From the NCBI GenBank assembly GCA_963760965.1, contig CAVXEW010000014.1, positions 1 to 64,000 on the forward strand: a stretch of 64,000 nucleotides of DNA, in the 5' to 3' direction. The notes beneath the pieces are model-generated. The model was not told where the DNA came from. It saw nothing but the letters and a program-made list of their open reading frames with translations, and searched no databases. Below are positions 51,031 to 59,256 of the stretch, piece after piece (the first letter of the stretch is position 1; the number at the start of each line of letters is the position of its first letter). This DNA is from Pararhizobium_B sp963760965. Lineage in GTDB: Bacteria; Pseudomonadota; Alphaproteobacteria; Rhizobiales; Rhizobiaceae. The translations under genes were made by a program, and so were the position numbers.

Positions 51031-52035
51031 TCAGGCGGCGGTGAGAAGCTGCTTGCGGTCCGCGCGTTCCTGCTGGGGCGAACGTGCATAGAGTTCGCGA
51101 TAGCATTTCGAGAAATGCGAGGCGGAGACGAAGCCGCAGGCCACCGCCACCTCGACGATCGGCATCGACGACTGGACCAGCAGGTGGCGCGCGCGGTCGA
51201 GGCGGATTTCCAGATAGTAGCGTGCCGGCGATCGTCCCATCTCCTGCCGGAAGAGGCGCTCGATCTGGCGGCGCGACAGGCCCGCGTAGTCGGCGATCTC
51301 GAGCAGCGACAGCGGCTCGGAAAGATTGGCCTCCATGAGCTCGATGATCGAGAGAACCTTGGAGTTCTGTACGCCGAGACGCGCACGAAGAGGGAGGCGC
51401 TGGCGATCGTGCGGGTTGCGCACCCTGTCGGTGAGCGCCTGTTCGCAGATCCGGTTCACGAGGTTGTCGTCGTGGTCCTCGCCGATGAGGTTCAGCATCA
51501 TGTCGAGCGCAGCCGTTCCGCCGGCGCAGGTATAGATGTTGCCGTCGACCTCGTAGAGATCCGCGTAGACGTCGGCGTTCGGAAATTTCTCGGCGAAGCC
51601 CGGCAGGTTTTCCCAGTGAATGGCGCAACGCTTGCCGGAGAGCAGTCCCGCGGTCGCCAGTATGTAGGCGCCGGTGCACAGGCCGCCCACCGATACGCCG
51701 CGATTGAATTCCTCCCGGAGCCAGGCATTCACCGACTTGTTGTAGAAGTCCTCGACACGCACCCCGGAGCAGACGAAGACCATCGACGGACGGCCTTCTC
51801 CGGTCAGGCTGCGGCGCTCGTCCGCGAGCGAGGTGTTGACGGCGACCTCGACGCCGTTGGAGGCGGTGACCGGCGTTCCCTCGGCAGAGGCGAGGCGCCA
51901 GCGATACGCCTCGTAGCCGAGCATCCGGTTGGCGATCCTCAACGGTTCGATCGCCGTGGCGAAGGCGATCATCGAGAAGTTGGGGACGAGGAAGAAGACT
52001 ATCGACCGCTTCAGCGGTTTCGTATCGGCTGCCAT
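51031..52035 (-). CDS. GlxA-type AraC transcriptional regulator (GbdR-like)
   Basis: Protein of 334 aa. The first 190 residues are a DJ-1/PfpI-like amidotransferase fold (SIVFFLVPNFSMIAFATAIE, GGLCTGAYILATAGLLSGKR with a Cys in the nucleophile position). The last 100 are an AraC-type HTH pair (PLSLLEIADYAGLSRRQIERLF, ACGFVSASHFSKCYRELYA). This architecture is that of GbdR, CdhR and SouR, which govern use of betaine, carnitine and sarcosine. The methylated-amine genes on either side support such a role. The ATG at 52035 is preferred over one at 52137. Confidence 0.87.
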   Translation of the reverse strand: MAADTKPLKRSIVFFLVPNFSMIAFATAIEPLRIANRMLGYEAYRWRLASAEGTPVTASNGVEVAVNTSLADERRSLTGEGRPSMVFVCSGVRVEDFYNKSVNAWLREEFNRGVSVGGLCTGAYILATAGLLSGKRCAIHWENLPGFAEKFPNADVYADLYEVDGNIYTCAGGTAALDMMLNLIGEDHDDNLVNRICEQALTDRVRNPHDRQRLPLRARLGVQNSKVLSIIELMEANLSEPLSLLEIADYAGLSRRQIERLFRQEMGRSPARYYLEIRLDRARHLLVQSSMPIVEVAVACGFVSASHFSKCYRELYARSPQQERADRKQLLTAA

Positions 52036-52216
52036 AAGCGGTTCCAGACCAAGGCAATCGCGATCGGGGCCAGTCAAGTCGCGACAAGTGTCATGAAAAC
52101 GACATTGGCATAGCCGCATTCGCCTGTGAAGCGCCAATTTGACGCCCCGGGCCGAAATTCCGGTCCTGCCGGATGGCCGGGGCGCGGTTCTGGCGCGCGC
52201 CCCGGCCTGGCCCTAT

Positions 52217-52468
52217 TCAACCTTCCGACTGCCTGTCGTAGCGGGCCGGCCAGCCGACATCCGAGCGGATGTCGTCGGGCAGGTCCGCCATGATCCTGGC
52301 GGTCCGCAACCGTTCGCGGATCCTGGCGCGTTCGTTGGCCCGCGCCCGCCGGGCGGCGGCGATCCGGCCAATGAGGACGTAGACCGAATCGGCCAGAATT
52401 CCGGCATGCGTCGCCGTGATGAGCGAACGGCCGATGGCCGCGCCGGTGGGTGAGGAATGTATGGTCAT
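52217..52468 (-). CDS. DUF1127 small protein
   Basis: Protein of 83 aa. Its Arg-rich middle (RIAAARRARANERARIRERL) and the C-terminal LPDDIRSDVGW mark DUF1127 (YjiS-like), a short domain common in Alphaproteobacteria and linked to RNA binding and phosphate or stress metabolism. GAGAGGA precedes the ATG. It is divergent from the LysR gene at 52608. Confidence 0.8.
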   Translation of the reverse strand: MTIHSSPTGAAIGRSLITATHAGILADSVYVLIGRIAAARRARANERARIRERLRTARIMADLPDDIRSDVGWPARYDRQSEG

Positions 52469-52561
52469 TTCTGTATCCTCTCGGTCAATCGAAGTCTGGA
52501 TTTCAGAAAGGGTCGCGATCCTTGACCTTGACTATGGCGGTCGCCGAGTGTTCAATCAAAC

Positions 52562-52579
52562 GAAACCAATTGACGTTTC
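52562..52579. promoter_or_regulatory. Candidate LysR operator in divergent gap
   Basis: GAAAC (52562-52566) and GTTTC (52575-52579) form an exact inverted repeat with an 8-base spacer, in the AT-rich 139-base gap between the DUF1127 and LysR start codons. LysR regulators usually bind such sites and control a divergent neighbour. No search for other copies was possible. Confidence 0.35.
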
Positions 52580-52607
52580 CAATCAGAAATATTGAAAGGT
52601 GTCCGGC

Positions 52608-53489
52608 ATGACGACCCCGCTCAATCACCCGCTTCCGGTTCTCGAACTGGACGTGCTGCGCACATTCGTGGCGATCGCGGAGACCGGGAGCTTCTCGGTT
52701 GCCGCCAACGCCGTTTTCCGTACGCCGTCGGCGGTCTCGATGCAGATCAAGAAGCTGGAGGAAACGCTCGGGCGGACGGTCTTCACGCGCGACGCGCGCT
52801 CGGTATCGCTGACGCCCGACGGCGAGGTGCTGCTCGGCTATGCGCGGCGCCTGCTCGCGATCAATCGCGAGGCGGTGTCGAAGTTCGTGGTGCCCGAGAT
52901 CAGCGGTGTCGTCCATCTCGGCTCGCCGGACGATATCGGCGAGAAGATCATGCCGAGCGTCCTGAAACGCTTCGCGAAGACCCATCCGGGCATCTCCGTC
53001 GACACGATCATCGACCAGAGCGTCAACCTCCGCAGGCGGCTTGCCGAGCGCCGGCTGGACCTCACGCTCGTCACCTGCGGCGCTGACGCGGTGCCGCAAG
53101 GCGCCGAACTGGTCAAGACCGAGCCCCTGGTGTGGGCCGGGGCACGGGGTGGATCGGCCCATATGTGCCGGCCGCTGCCGGTTTCGGTATGGGAGGAAGG
53201 CTGCGCATGGCGAGCAGGGGCTATCGAGGGGCTGGAAAGGGCCGGCATCGACTATCGCATTGCCTACATGAGCGCCCACGGCGCCGGACAGCGGGCAGCC
53301 ATCCTTTCCGACCTTGCGATCGCGCCGATTCCACTGTCCTGCGTCGCCGAGGATCTTGTCGTTCTCGGGGAGTGCGACGGGCTTCCGGATCTGGGAACCT
53401 ATTCCATTGCCATGCTGGTGCGACCGGATGCCGACTCGGCGGTGCTGGCGGCGGCGGATCATATCCGGGCGGCCTTCGCCGACGCCTGA
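52608..53489 (+). CDS. LysR-family transcriptional regulator
   Basis: Protein of 293 aa. The N-terminal winged helix is clear (VLRTFVAIAETGSFSVAANA, TPSAVSMQIKKLEETLGR, residues about 10-65), followed by the periplasmic-binding-protein-like effector domain. The group with DDIGEKIMPSVLKRFAKTHPG is LrhA-like. The ATG at 52608 suits the GAAAGG upstream; a GTG at 52599 is possible. It likely controls the divergent DUF1127 gene. Confidence 0.9.
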   Translation: MTTPLNHPLPVLELDVLRTFVAIAETGSFSVAANAVFRTPSAVSMQIKKLEETLGRTVFTRDARSVSLTPDGEVLLGYARRLLAINREAVSKFVVPEISGVVHLGSPDDIGEKIMPSVLKRFAKTHPGISVDTIIDQSVNLRRRLAERRLDLTLVTCGADAVPQGAELVKTEPLVWAGARGGSAHMCRPLPVSVWEEGCAWRAGAIEGLERAGIDYRIAYMSAHGAGQRAAILSDLAIAPIPLSCVAEDLVVLGECDGLPDLGTYSIAMLVRPDADSAVLAAADHIRAAFADA

Positions 53490-53659
53490 GCGGGCGCCGT
53501 GCCGCGCAACCTCCGTTTTTTCTCCGGGAAGCGGCGCGCGGGCTGGCAACCTGCGCTGCGACTGCCTATGTGCTGTGGTGTCGGGCCCCACCGGCCCGCC
53601 CCGTCTTCTCAATGCGGAGACGGGAACATGGCAGACTTCAATGAATGGAGATCACCAGC

Positions 53660-54319
53660 ATGAGCTTGCGCATCAACGAGACGGCTCCGGACTTCAAGGC
53701 CGACACCACAGACGGGCCGATCAGCTTCCACGAATGGGTGGGGGACGGATATGCGGTGCTCTTCTCGCATCCAAAAGACTTCACGCCGGTTTGCACGACG
53801 GAACTCGGCTACATGGCCGGGCTTGCGGACGAGTTCTCCAGGCGGAATACCAAGATCCTCGGCATATCGGTCGACCCGGTCGAGAGCCACAAGAAATGGA
53901 AGGCCGACATCGAGAAGATCTCGGGCCACAGTGTGAACTACCCGATGATCGGCGACCCCGAACTGAAGGTTGCCAAGCTCTATGCCATGCTGCCCGCCGA
54001 AGCCGGCGACACTTCCGAGGGCCGCACGCCCGCCGACAACGCCACGGTCCGCTCGGTTTTCATCGTCGGGCCGGACAAGAAAATCAAGCTCGTCCTGACC
54101 TATCCGATGACGACGGGACGCAATTTCGACGAGATCCTTCGCGCTCTGGACTCCATACAGCTCACCGCGAAGCATGCCGTCTCGACCCCCGTCAACTGGA
54201 AGAACGGCGAGGATGTCATCGTCGCCGCCAGCCTGTCGGAAGACGAAATCAAGAGCAAATACGGGAACTTCGACCAGGTGCTGCCCTATCTGCGCAAGGT
54301 AAAGCAACCAGCAGGCTGA
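53660..54319 (+). CDS. 1-Cys peroxiredoxin (Prx6 type)
   Basis: Thiol peroxidase of 219 aa that reduces hydroperoxides. The active-site PKDFTPVCTTELGYMAG holds the peroxidatic Cys near residue 45, with Thr at the conserved place, and the Arg appears in TVRSVFIVGPD near residue 130. The extended C-terminal domain (PVNWKNGEDVIVAASLSEDE) is typical of Prx6 and absent from AhpC. GGAG lies before the ATG at 53660; an earlier start at 53645 is possible. A terminator follows. Confidence 0.94.
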   Translation: MSLRINETAPDFKADTTDGPISFHEWVGDGYAVLFSHPKDFTPVCTTELGYMAGLADEFSRRNTKILGISVDPVESHKKWKADIEKISGHSVNYPMIGDPELKVAKLYAMLPAEAGDTSEGRTPADNATVRSVFIVGPDKKIKLVLTYPMTTGRNFDEILRALDSIQLTAKHAVSTPVNWKNGEDVIVAASLSEDEIKSKYGNFDQVLPYLRKVKQPAG

Positions 54320-54344
54320 AAAGTCGAAATATTTGACGAGGATG

Positions 54345-54370
54345 CGGCCACCTCGCAAGCGGGGTGGCCG
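54345..54370 (+). terminator. Intrinsic terminator after peroxiredoxin gene
   Basis: CGGCCACCTCG (54345-54355) pairs with CGGGGTGGCCG (54360-54370), including one G-T wobble, leaving a 4-base loop. TTCGGTTT follows. It lies between the convergent peroxiredoxin and ramA genes and can end the peroxiredoxin message. Confidence 0.6.
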
Positions 54371-54377
54371 TTCGGTT

Positions 54378-56423
54378 TCAGGCTGTCGGACGCCGGCCCC
54401 CGCGCCCGCGCCGACGTCCGCTTGTCTCGCCGGCTTCGCTCAGCACCTTCCGCGGCGGAAGGGTGACGGCGTCGGCGAGCCGCGGAAACGTGTCGACCTT
54501 GTTCGGCAGCGCCATCGCATAGACGAAATGCTCCTGGAACTTCGGCTCCAGTGCTGTCTCGATCTTCTCGATGCGGCGGACCGTCTGCTCGACCTCACGG
54601 CGGTAGTCCTTGTTGAGGAGGCACATGCGGGCACCGGTTCCGGCGGCGTTCCCGACGGCCCGGACCTTTTCAAGGTCGCAATCGGGTATCAGCCCTAGAA
54701 CCATCGCGTATTTTGGATCGATGAAGGAGCCGAAGGCGCCGGCGAAGCCGATCCTGTCCACATGGTCGACGCCCTGCTTGTCCATCAGCAGCTTGATGCC
54801 GGCGTAAAGCGCCGCCTTCGCGAGCTGGATCGCGCGGACGTCGTTCTGGGTTATCATCAGCTTCGGATCGCCGTCATGGAGCAGGTAGGACCATGTTCGC
54901 CCGTTCTGGACGATACGCGGCGAGCGGTCCGCGAGACGGCCATCGATCACTCCGTCCTCGGAAATGATGCCGGCGAGGTACATCTCTGCGACCACCTCGA
55001 TGATCCCGGAGCCGCAGACTCCCGTGACGCGCTTGACCTTGATCGCCTTCTCGAACTTCGGTTCATCCGACCAGGCCTCGATGCCGATGATGCGGATACG
55101 CGGCTCCAGTGTTTGAGGATCGATGCGCACCCGCTCGATCGCGCCTGGCGCGGCGCGCTGGCCGCAGGAGATCTCTGCACCTTCGAACGCCGGTCCGGTC
55201 GGCGATGAGGCCGCCAGCACGCGCTGCCGGTTTCCCAGCACGATCTCGGCATTGGTGCCCACGTCGACGAGCAGCATCATCTCGTCCTGGCGGTGCGGCC
55301 CTTCGGTCAGCGTGGCGGCGGCCGCGTCGGCGCCGACATGGCCGGCGATGCACGGCAGCATGTAGAGACGCGACCCCCGATTGAGCGGCAAATCGATGTC
55401 GCTGGCCTTGAGATGGACGGCACCCGAGACAGCGAGCGCGAAAGGCGCGCCGCCGAGTTCCGTCGGATCGATCCCGAGGAACAGGTGGTGCATGATCGGG
55501 TTTCCGACGAAAACCGCGTCGAGGATGTCCTCGCGGGAGATCTCGCCGATGCGGCAGACCTTGTCGATGAGTTCGTTGATGGCCCCCCGAACCGCCTTCG
55601 TAAGGCCCTCGCGACCGTCGGGGTTCATCATGACGTAGGAGACGCGGCTCATCAGGTCTTCCCCGAAGCGTATCTGGGGGTTGGACGCGCCGGCCGATGC
55701 GACAGTGCGGCCTGAAAGCACCGAGGAGAGATGCATCGCGATGGTCGTCGAGCCGATGTCGCAGGCAATTCCATAGGCTTCGTTCTTCAGCCCGGCATAG
55801 AGCGCGATCATGTGCGCGCGGCCATGCTCCTCGTCCCGGTGGATCGCGGCGGTGACCTTCCATTCGCCCTTTCGCAGGATCGACTGGACCTCGGCCAGAA
55901 GATGCGCATCGACGACGATGTCGTCGAAGCCCCAGTCCTCCTGCAGTTGCGCCTTGAGCCTGTCGAGGTCGCCGAGCGGCTTGTGCATGTCGGGCTCCTC
56001 GACCTCGACGTAGCACATGTGGATCACCGGATTGCGCGCGATTACACGTTCGTCCGAGTCCTTGCGCACCACCTGCGCGTTGACTGCGACGTCCTGCGGC
56101 ACATCCACGACCAGGTCGCCGAGGATCAGCGTCGAACAGGAAAGCCGCCGGCCGGGTTTCAGTTCGCGCTTCTCCGCATAGCGTCGCTCCTTGGCGCCGA
56201 ATTCGGAGATGTGCTCGTTCGACGAGGTGATGCCGTGCTTGGCGAAGCGACCCTCCTGAACCTCGATCTGGCAGCGCCCGCAAATTCCGCGGCCGCCGCA
56301 GACGCTCTCGACATAGACCCCGAGCGAGCGCGCGGCATCGAGAACGGGCGTTCCGATCGGGAATCGGCCGCGCCGGCCCGAGGGCATGAAGAGCAGCAGG
56401 GCGGTTTCGTTCTGGTCGGTCAT
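54378..56423 (-). CDS. ramA: RamA/RACo-type reductive activator of corrinoid proteins (2Fe-2S + ASKHA)
   Basis: Protein of 681 aa. Residues about 1-100 hold a ferredoxin-like 2Fe-2S domain: CGGRGICGRCQ supplies three Cys and SCSTLILG a fourth. The rest is the DUF4445/ASKHA ATPase-like fold: IACDIGSTTIAMHL near residue 220, LLVDVGTNAEIVLGN near residue 390 and the CGSG element at VCGSGIIEV. Such proteins reduce Co(II) corrinoids to the active Co(I) state, driven by ATP. It matches the corrinoid protein (61886) and MttB (62832) in this window, for which it is the expected activator. The start has no clear ribosome site. The family name ramA is functional rather than proven. Confidence 0.88.
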   Translation of the reverse strand: MTDQNETALLLFMPSGRRGRFPIGTPVLDAARSLGVYVESVCGGRGICGRCQIEVQEGRFAKHGITSSNEHISEFGAKERRYAEKRELKPGRRLSCSTLILGDLVVDVPQDVAVNAQVVRKDSDERVIARNPVIHMCYVEVEEPDMHKPLGDLDRLKAQLQEDWGFDDIVVDAHLLAEVQSILRKGEWKVTAAIHRDEEHGRAHMIALYAGLKNEAYGIACDIGSTTIAMHLSSVLSGRTVASAGASNPQIRFGEDLMSRVSYVMMNPDGREGLTKAVRGAINELIDKVCRIGEISREDILDAVFVGNPIMHHLFLGIDPTELGGAPFALAVSGAVHLKASDIDLPLNRGSRLYMLPCIAGHVGADAAAATLTEGPHRQDEMMLLVDVGTNAEIVLGNRQRVLAASSPTGPAFEGAEISCGQRAAPGAIERVRIDPQTLEPRIRIIGIEAWSDEPKFEKAIKVKRVTGVCGSGIIEVVAEMYLAGIISEDGVIDGRLADRSPRIVQNGRTWSYLLHDGDPKLMITQNDVRAIQLAKAALYAGIKLLMDKQGVDHVDRIGFAGAFGSFIDPKYAMVLGLIPDCDLEKVRAVGNAAGTGARMCLLNKDYRREVEQTVRRIEKIETALEPKFQEHFVYAMALPNKVDTFPRLADAVTLPPRKVLSEAGETSGRRRGRGGRRPTA

Positions 56424-56506
56424 CGGTCGGTCAATCGCATTTTAGCGGGCGCCTTAAGTCTTCCTTGGCGGTGGAGTGCGAGACTTGCGCGCAAGGACGG
56501 GAGCCC

Positions 56507-56749
56507 ATGCCGACACTCATCATCAATGCCTTGCTTTCCAGCTTCTTCGCGGTGAAGTTGTTCAAGGGCCGCTGGACGCGACACCCGCATTACCTCGCCG
56601 TCGCCATGGTCTCCTCTGTCCTCGCGCTTCTGGCGCTCGACGGTTGTTCGCCGGGCATGGCGGACAGCATGATCTACGGCAACGTCGCCTCCTTCGCGGG
56701 TGCGTGGCTTGGCCTTGCGGTCTTCGATCGGACTGTCGGCCCGGCCTGA
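56507..56749 (+). CDS. Small membrane protein, hypothetical
   Basis: An 80-aa protein with three hydrophobic segments (LIINALLSSFFAVKLFKGRW, AVAMVSSVLALLALDG and MIYGNVASFAGAWLGLAVF). It is divergent from ramA. GGGAG precedes the ATG. I recognise no family. The frame could be read from 56465, but the basic lead there looks spurious. Codon use fits the neighbours, so it is probably a real gene. Confidence 0.55.
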   Translation: MPTLIINALLSSFFAVKLFKGRWTRHPHYLAVAMVSSVLALLALDGCSPGMADSMIYGNVASFAGAWLGLAVFDRTVGPA

Positions 56750-56773
56750 TCTGTTGCCGGTCATTTCGCCTCT

Positions 56774-57103
56774 CTATCGCTTGAGCCGCCGGGCGTTGCC
56801 GCGCACGCGCTTGGCGTAGGGCCGGACACCCTTTGCCGCGAGGCGTTCGGCGGTCGCCCCATTTGCGCGGACCGTGCGGGGCGACGGCACGCGCATCATC
56901 TCGGCCATGAGCCCGAACTGCAGTGCCAGTGCGCTTTCCCAGGCCGCAGCCGCCTTCTCGACGACCATGCGGGTGGCCTCCGTCTCGAAACCGGCCGAAA
57001 GCATGGCCGCCTGCGAGAACTTGACCATGCGGGCGGCGATCACGAACGGCGTATTGAACCACAGGGCGGCCAGGTCTTCGACGAGGTTGTGGCGGGCGGA
57101 CAT
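56774..57103 (-). CDS. Hypothetical helical protein at the end of the one-carbon gene set
   Basis: Protein of 109 aa, 12 bases after the methyltransferase gene on the same strand, so probably cotranscribed. AAGGA lies 9 bases before the ATG. It is predicted to be mainly alpha-helical, with AARMVKFSQAAMLSAGFETE and a segment AAAAWESALALQFGLMAEMM resembling phasin-like coiled helices, and a strongly basic C-terminal tail (AKRVRGNARRLKR). I cannot assign a family. A role tied to polyhydroxyalkanoate granules or to the methyltransferase is only a guess. Confidence 0.55.
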   Translation of the reverse strand: MSARHNLVEDLAALWFNTPFVIAARMVKFSQAAMLSAGFETEATRMVVEKAAAAWESALALQFGLMAEMMRVPSPRTVRANGATAERLAAKGVRPYAKRVRGNARRLKR

Positions 57104-57115
57104 TGCGGTTCTTCC

Positions 57116-58066
57116 TTATCCGCGGGCGAGACGGGCTTCGCGGCCGCCGCGCCGGCGGCCGCCGGCAGGCGATGCGGCGGCGGGCTGCGCGCTTCCGCCG
57201 GCGGCAGGCTGGTAGTCGCGATACGTCCTGATCCAGGTCGCACAATCCTGGTCGGTACCGTTCAGCACGTTCGCAGCGCGCACCGCTTCCATCTCCTGCG
57301 GCCTGCAGGGATTCATGATCGCCGAAGTCATCCCTGCGCCGATCACCATCGGGATGAAACCGGCGTTGATGCCGTGCCGGTGGGGCAGGCCGAAGGAGAT
57401 GTTGGAGAGGCCGCACGTGGTATTGACCTTCAGTTCCTCGCGCAGGCGCCTGAGAAGGGCGAAGACCTGCTTGCCCGCCGTGCCCATGGCCCCGATCGGC
57501 ATCACCAGCGGATCGACGACGATGTCGTGGGCCGGAATTCCGTAGTCCGCGGCGCGCTCGACGATTTTCTTGGCGACGGCGAAGCGGACGTCGGGATCCT
57601 GCGAGATGCCGGTCTCGTCGTTCGAGATCGCGACGACCGGAACGTTGTACTTCTTGATGAGGGGCAGAATTGCTTCGAGCTTCTCTTCCTCGCCGGTCAC
57701 AGAATTGACGAGCGGTCGGCCCTTGGCGACCTGCAACGCCGCCTCGATCGCGGCGGTCACCGATGAATCGATCGAAAGGGGCACGTCCACGAGGTCCTGG
57801 ACGAGTTGCAGCGTCTTCACGAGCAGCGGCGGCTCGGTCTCGTTCGGGTTGACCGCCGTCACGCCGGCGTTGACGTCGAGCATCGTCGCGCCGGCGGCGA
57901 CCTGCTCCAGCGCGTCCTTCTTGACGGTCTCGAAGTTGTCCTCGATCATCTCCGCCGCCAGCTTCTTCCGGCCGGTCGGATTGATCCGCTCGCCGATGAC
58001 GCAGAATGGCTGGTCGAAGCCGATGACGATTTCCTTCTTGGCCGAGGCGACGATGGTGCGGGTCAT
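57116..58066 (-). CDS. Methyltetrahydrofolate:corrinoid methyltransferase (pterin-binding, DHPS-like)
   Basis: Protein of 316 aa, TIM-barrel pterin-binding domain. It takes a methyl group from a methylated corrinoid protein to tetrahydrofolate, or the reverse. Visible are VIGERINPTGRKKLAAEM near residue 22, the GATMLDVNAGVTAVNPNE loop near residue 58, an SIDSSVTAAIEAAL stretch and GLSNISFGLPHRHG near residue 220; the last two are typical of MeTr/MtgA. The final 35 residues are Ala/Gly/Arg-rich. A compact pair of palindromes lies 25 bases upstream. It would link the MttB system to the tetrahydrofolate pool. Confidence 0.88.
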   Translation of the reverse strand: MTRTIVASAKKEIVIGFDQPFCVIGERINPTGRKKLAAEMIEDNFETVKKDALEQVAAGATMLDVNAGVTAVNPNETEPPLLVKTLQLVQDLVDVPLSIDSSVTAAIEAALQVAKGRPLVNSVTGEEEKLEAILPLIKKYNVPVVAISNDETGISQDPDVRFAVAKKIVERAADYGIPAHDIVVDPLVMPIGAMGTAGKQVFALLRRLREELKVNTTCGLSNISFGLPHRHGINAGFIPMVIGAGMTSAIMNPCRPQEMEAVRAANVLNGTDQDCATWIRTYRDYQPAAGGSAQPAAASPAGGRRRGGREARLARG

Positions 58067-58090
58067 TTGATCCTGTCTCTCCGATGTGAA

Positions 58091-58124
58091 GATATAAAGA
58101 ATTCTTTATATCGTTATACGATAT
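58091..58124. promoter_or_regulatory. Overlapping AT-rich palindromes upstream of the methyltransferase gene
   Basis: An exact 22-base palindrome, arms GATATAAAGAA and TTCTTTATATC, spans 58091-58112. A second exact inverted repeat, ATATCGT and ACGATAT with a TAT centre, lies at 58108-58124, sharing five bases with the first. It is an AT island in GC-rich DNA, 25 bases before the methyltransferase ATG on the minus strand. The pattern resembles operators of ArsR-family regulators such as SahR, which controls methionine and S-adenosylhomocysteine genes in Proteobacteria; that link is my inference. Confidence 0.7.
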
Positions 58125-58155
58125 CCGATGAGGCCCGGGCTTTCAAGCTTCCGGG

Positions 58156-59256
58156 TCATTCTTCCTGAGTGACGACGGCCGCCGCTCCTGCCAGCGCCTG
58201 CTGGTCCTCGCGCGGGCGGTCGAGGATTTCCTCCAGCCTTTCGGCAACCAGCGCGTCCTGGGGATGCGGTTCCTTGCGCCACGGCTTGCGGCCCTTCAGC
58301 ACGCCGGAGGCATGGACGATCTCGGCGACGTATTCCTCCTGGCGGTAGGCCATGACGTGGATGCCGGAAACGCCGTCGATCTCCTTTACCTCGTTGATGA
58401 TGTCGATGGCGATCTGCTTGCCCTCCGCCTTCTGGTTCTGCGCGCCCTCGAGGCGGCTGATGATCGCATCGGGAATGTGGATGCCGGGAACGTTGCTGCG
58501 GATCCAGCGGGCGGTCTTGGCCGAGGCGAGGGGGCCGACGCCGCACATGACATAGCACTTCTCGTGGAGGCCGAGGTCGCGCACGCGCTTCATGTATTCG
58601 CGGAACATCGGTACGTCGAAGCAGTACTGGCTCTGCACGAACTGGGCGCCGGCGGCGATCTTCTTGGCGAGCCTGTGTGGGCGGAAATCGTGCGGCGGGG
58701 CGAATGGATTGACCGCGGCCCCGAGGAAGACGCGCGGCGGCGAGGTCAGCTTCCGGCCGGACAGGAACTTCTCGTTGTCGCGCATGACCCTGATCGTTTC
58801 GAGCAGCGACATCGAATCGAGGTCGAAAACCGGCTTGGCGCCCGGCTGGTCGCCGGCCTGGACACCGTCGCCGGTAAGGCAAAGGATGTTGGCGACACCC
58901 ATGGCCGATGCGCCGAGCACGTCGCCCTGGATGGCGATGCGGTTCCGGTCCCGGCACGAGATCTGCATGATCGGTGCGTAGCCCATGCGTGTCAAAAGCG
59001 CGCAGATCCCGACGGACGACATGTGGCAGTTCGCGCCCGAGGCGTCGACGGCATTGATGCCGTCGACCCAGCCGTCGAAGATCTTCGCCCGGGCGTAGAC
59101 GTCCTCCGGATCGGCGCTGTCGGGCGGGTTGAGCTCGGCGGTGACGGCGAACTCGCCGCGCCGGAGGACCCGCTCCAGCCGGCCGTGCGAGGCATGCCCG
59201 GGGAGGGGATCGAGCGGCAGGTGGGCGCCGGCGGGGTTCTCGTCGGTCTGGCTCAT
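58156..59256 (-). CDS. Methylenetetrahydrofolate reductase (MetF-like)
   Basis: Flavoprotein of 366 aa interconverting methylene- and methyl-tetrahydrofolate. Seen are the FAVTAELNPPDSADPEDVYA block near residue 40, the FAD-site ILCLTGDGVQAGDQPGAKPVFDLDSM region near residue 145, GAAVNPFAPPHDFRPHRLAKK near residue 195 and AGAQFVQSQYCFDV, the classic substrate loop. The C-terminus ends without an SAM-regulatory domain. It overlaps the start of the downstream-coded MTHFR C-terminal gene (ATGA) and presumably forms an enzyme with it. It probably runs methyl-THF to methylene-THF as part of methyl-group oxidation. Confidence 0.9.
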   Translation of the reverse strand: MSQTDENPAGAHLPLDPLPGHASHGRLERVLRRGEFAVTAELNPPDSADPEDVYARAKIFDGWVDGINAVDASGANCHMSSVGICALLTRMGYAPIMQISCRDRNRIAIQGDVLGASAMGVANILCLTGDGVQAGDQPGAKPVFDLDSMSLLETIRVMRDNEKFLSGRKLTSPPRVFLGAAVNPFAPPHDFRPHRLAKKIAAGAQFVQSQYCFDVPMFREYMKRVRDLGLHEKCYVMCGVGPLASAKTARWIRSNVPGIHIPDAIISRLEGAQNQKAEGKQIAIDIINEVKEIDGVSGIHVMAYRQEEYVAEIVHASGVLKGRKPWRKEPHPQDALVAERLEEILDRPREDQQALAGAAAVVTQEE

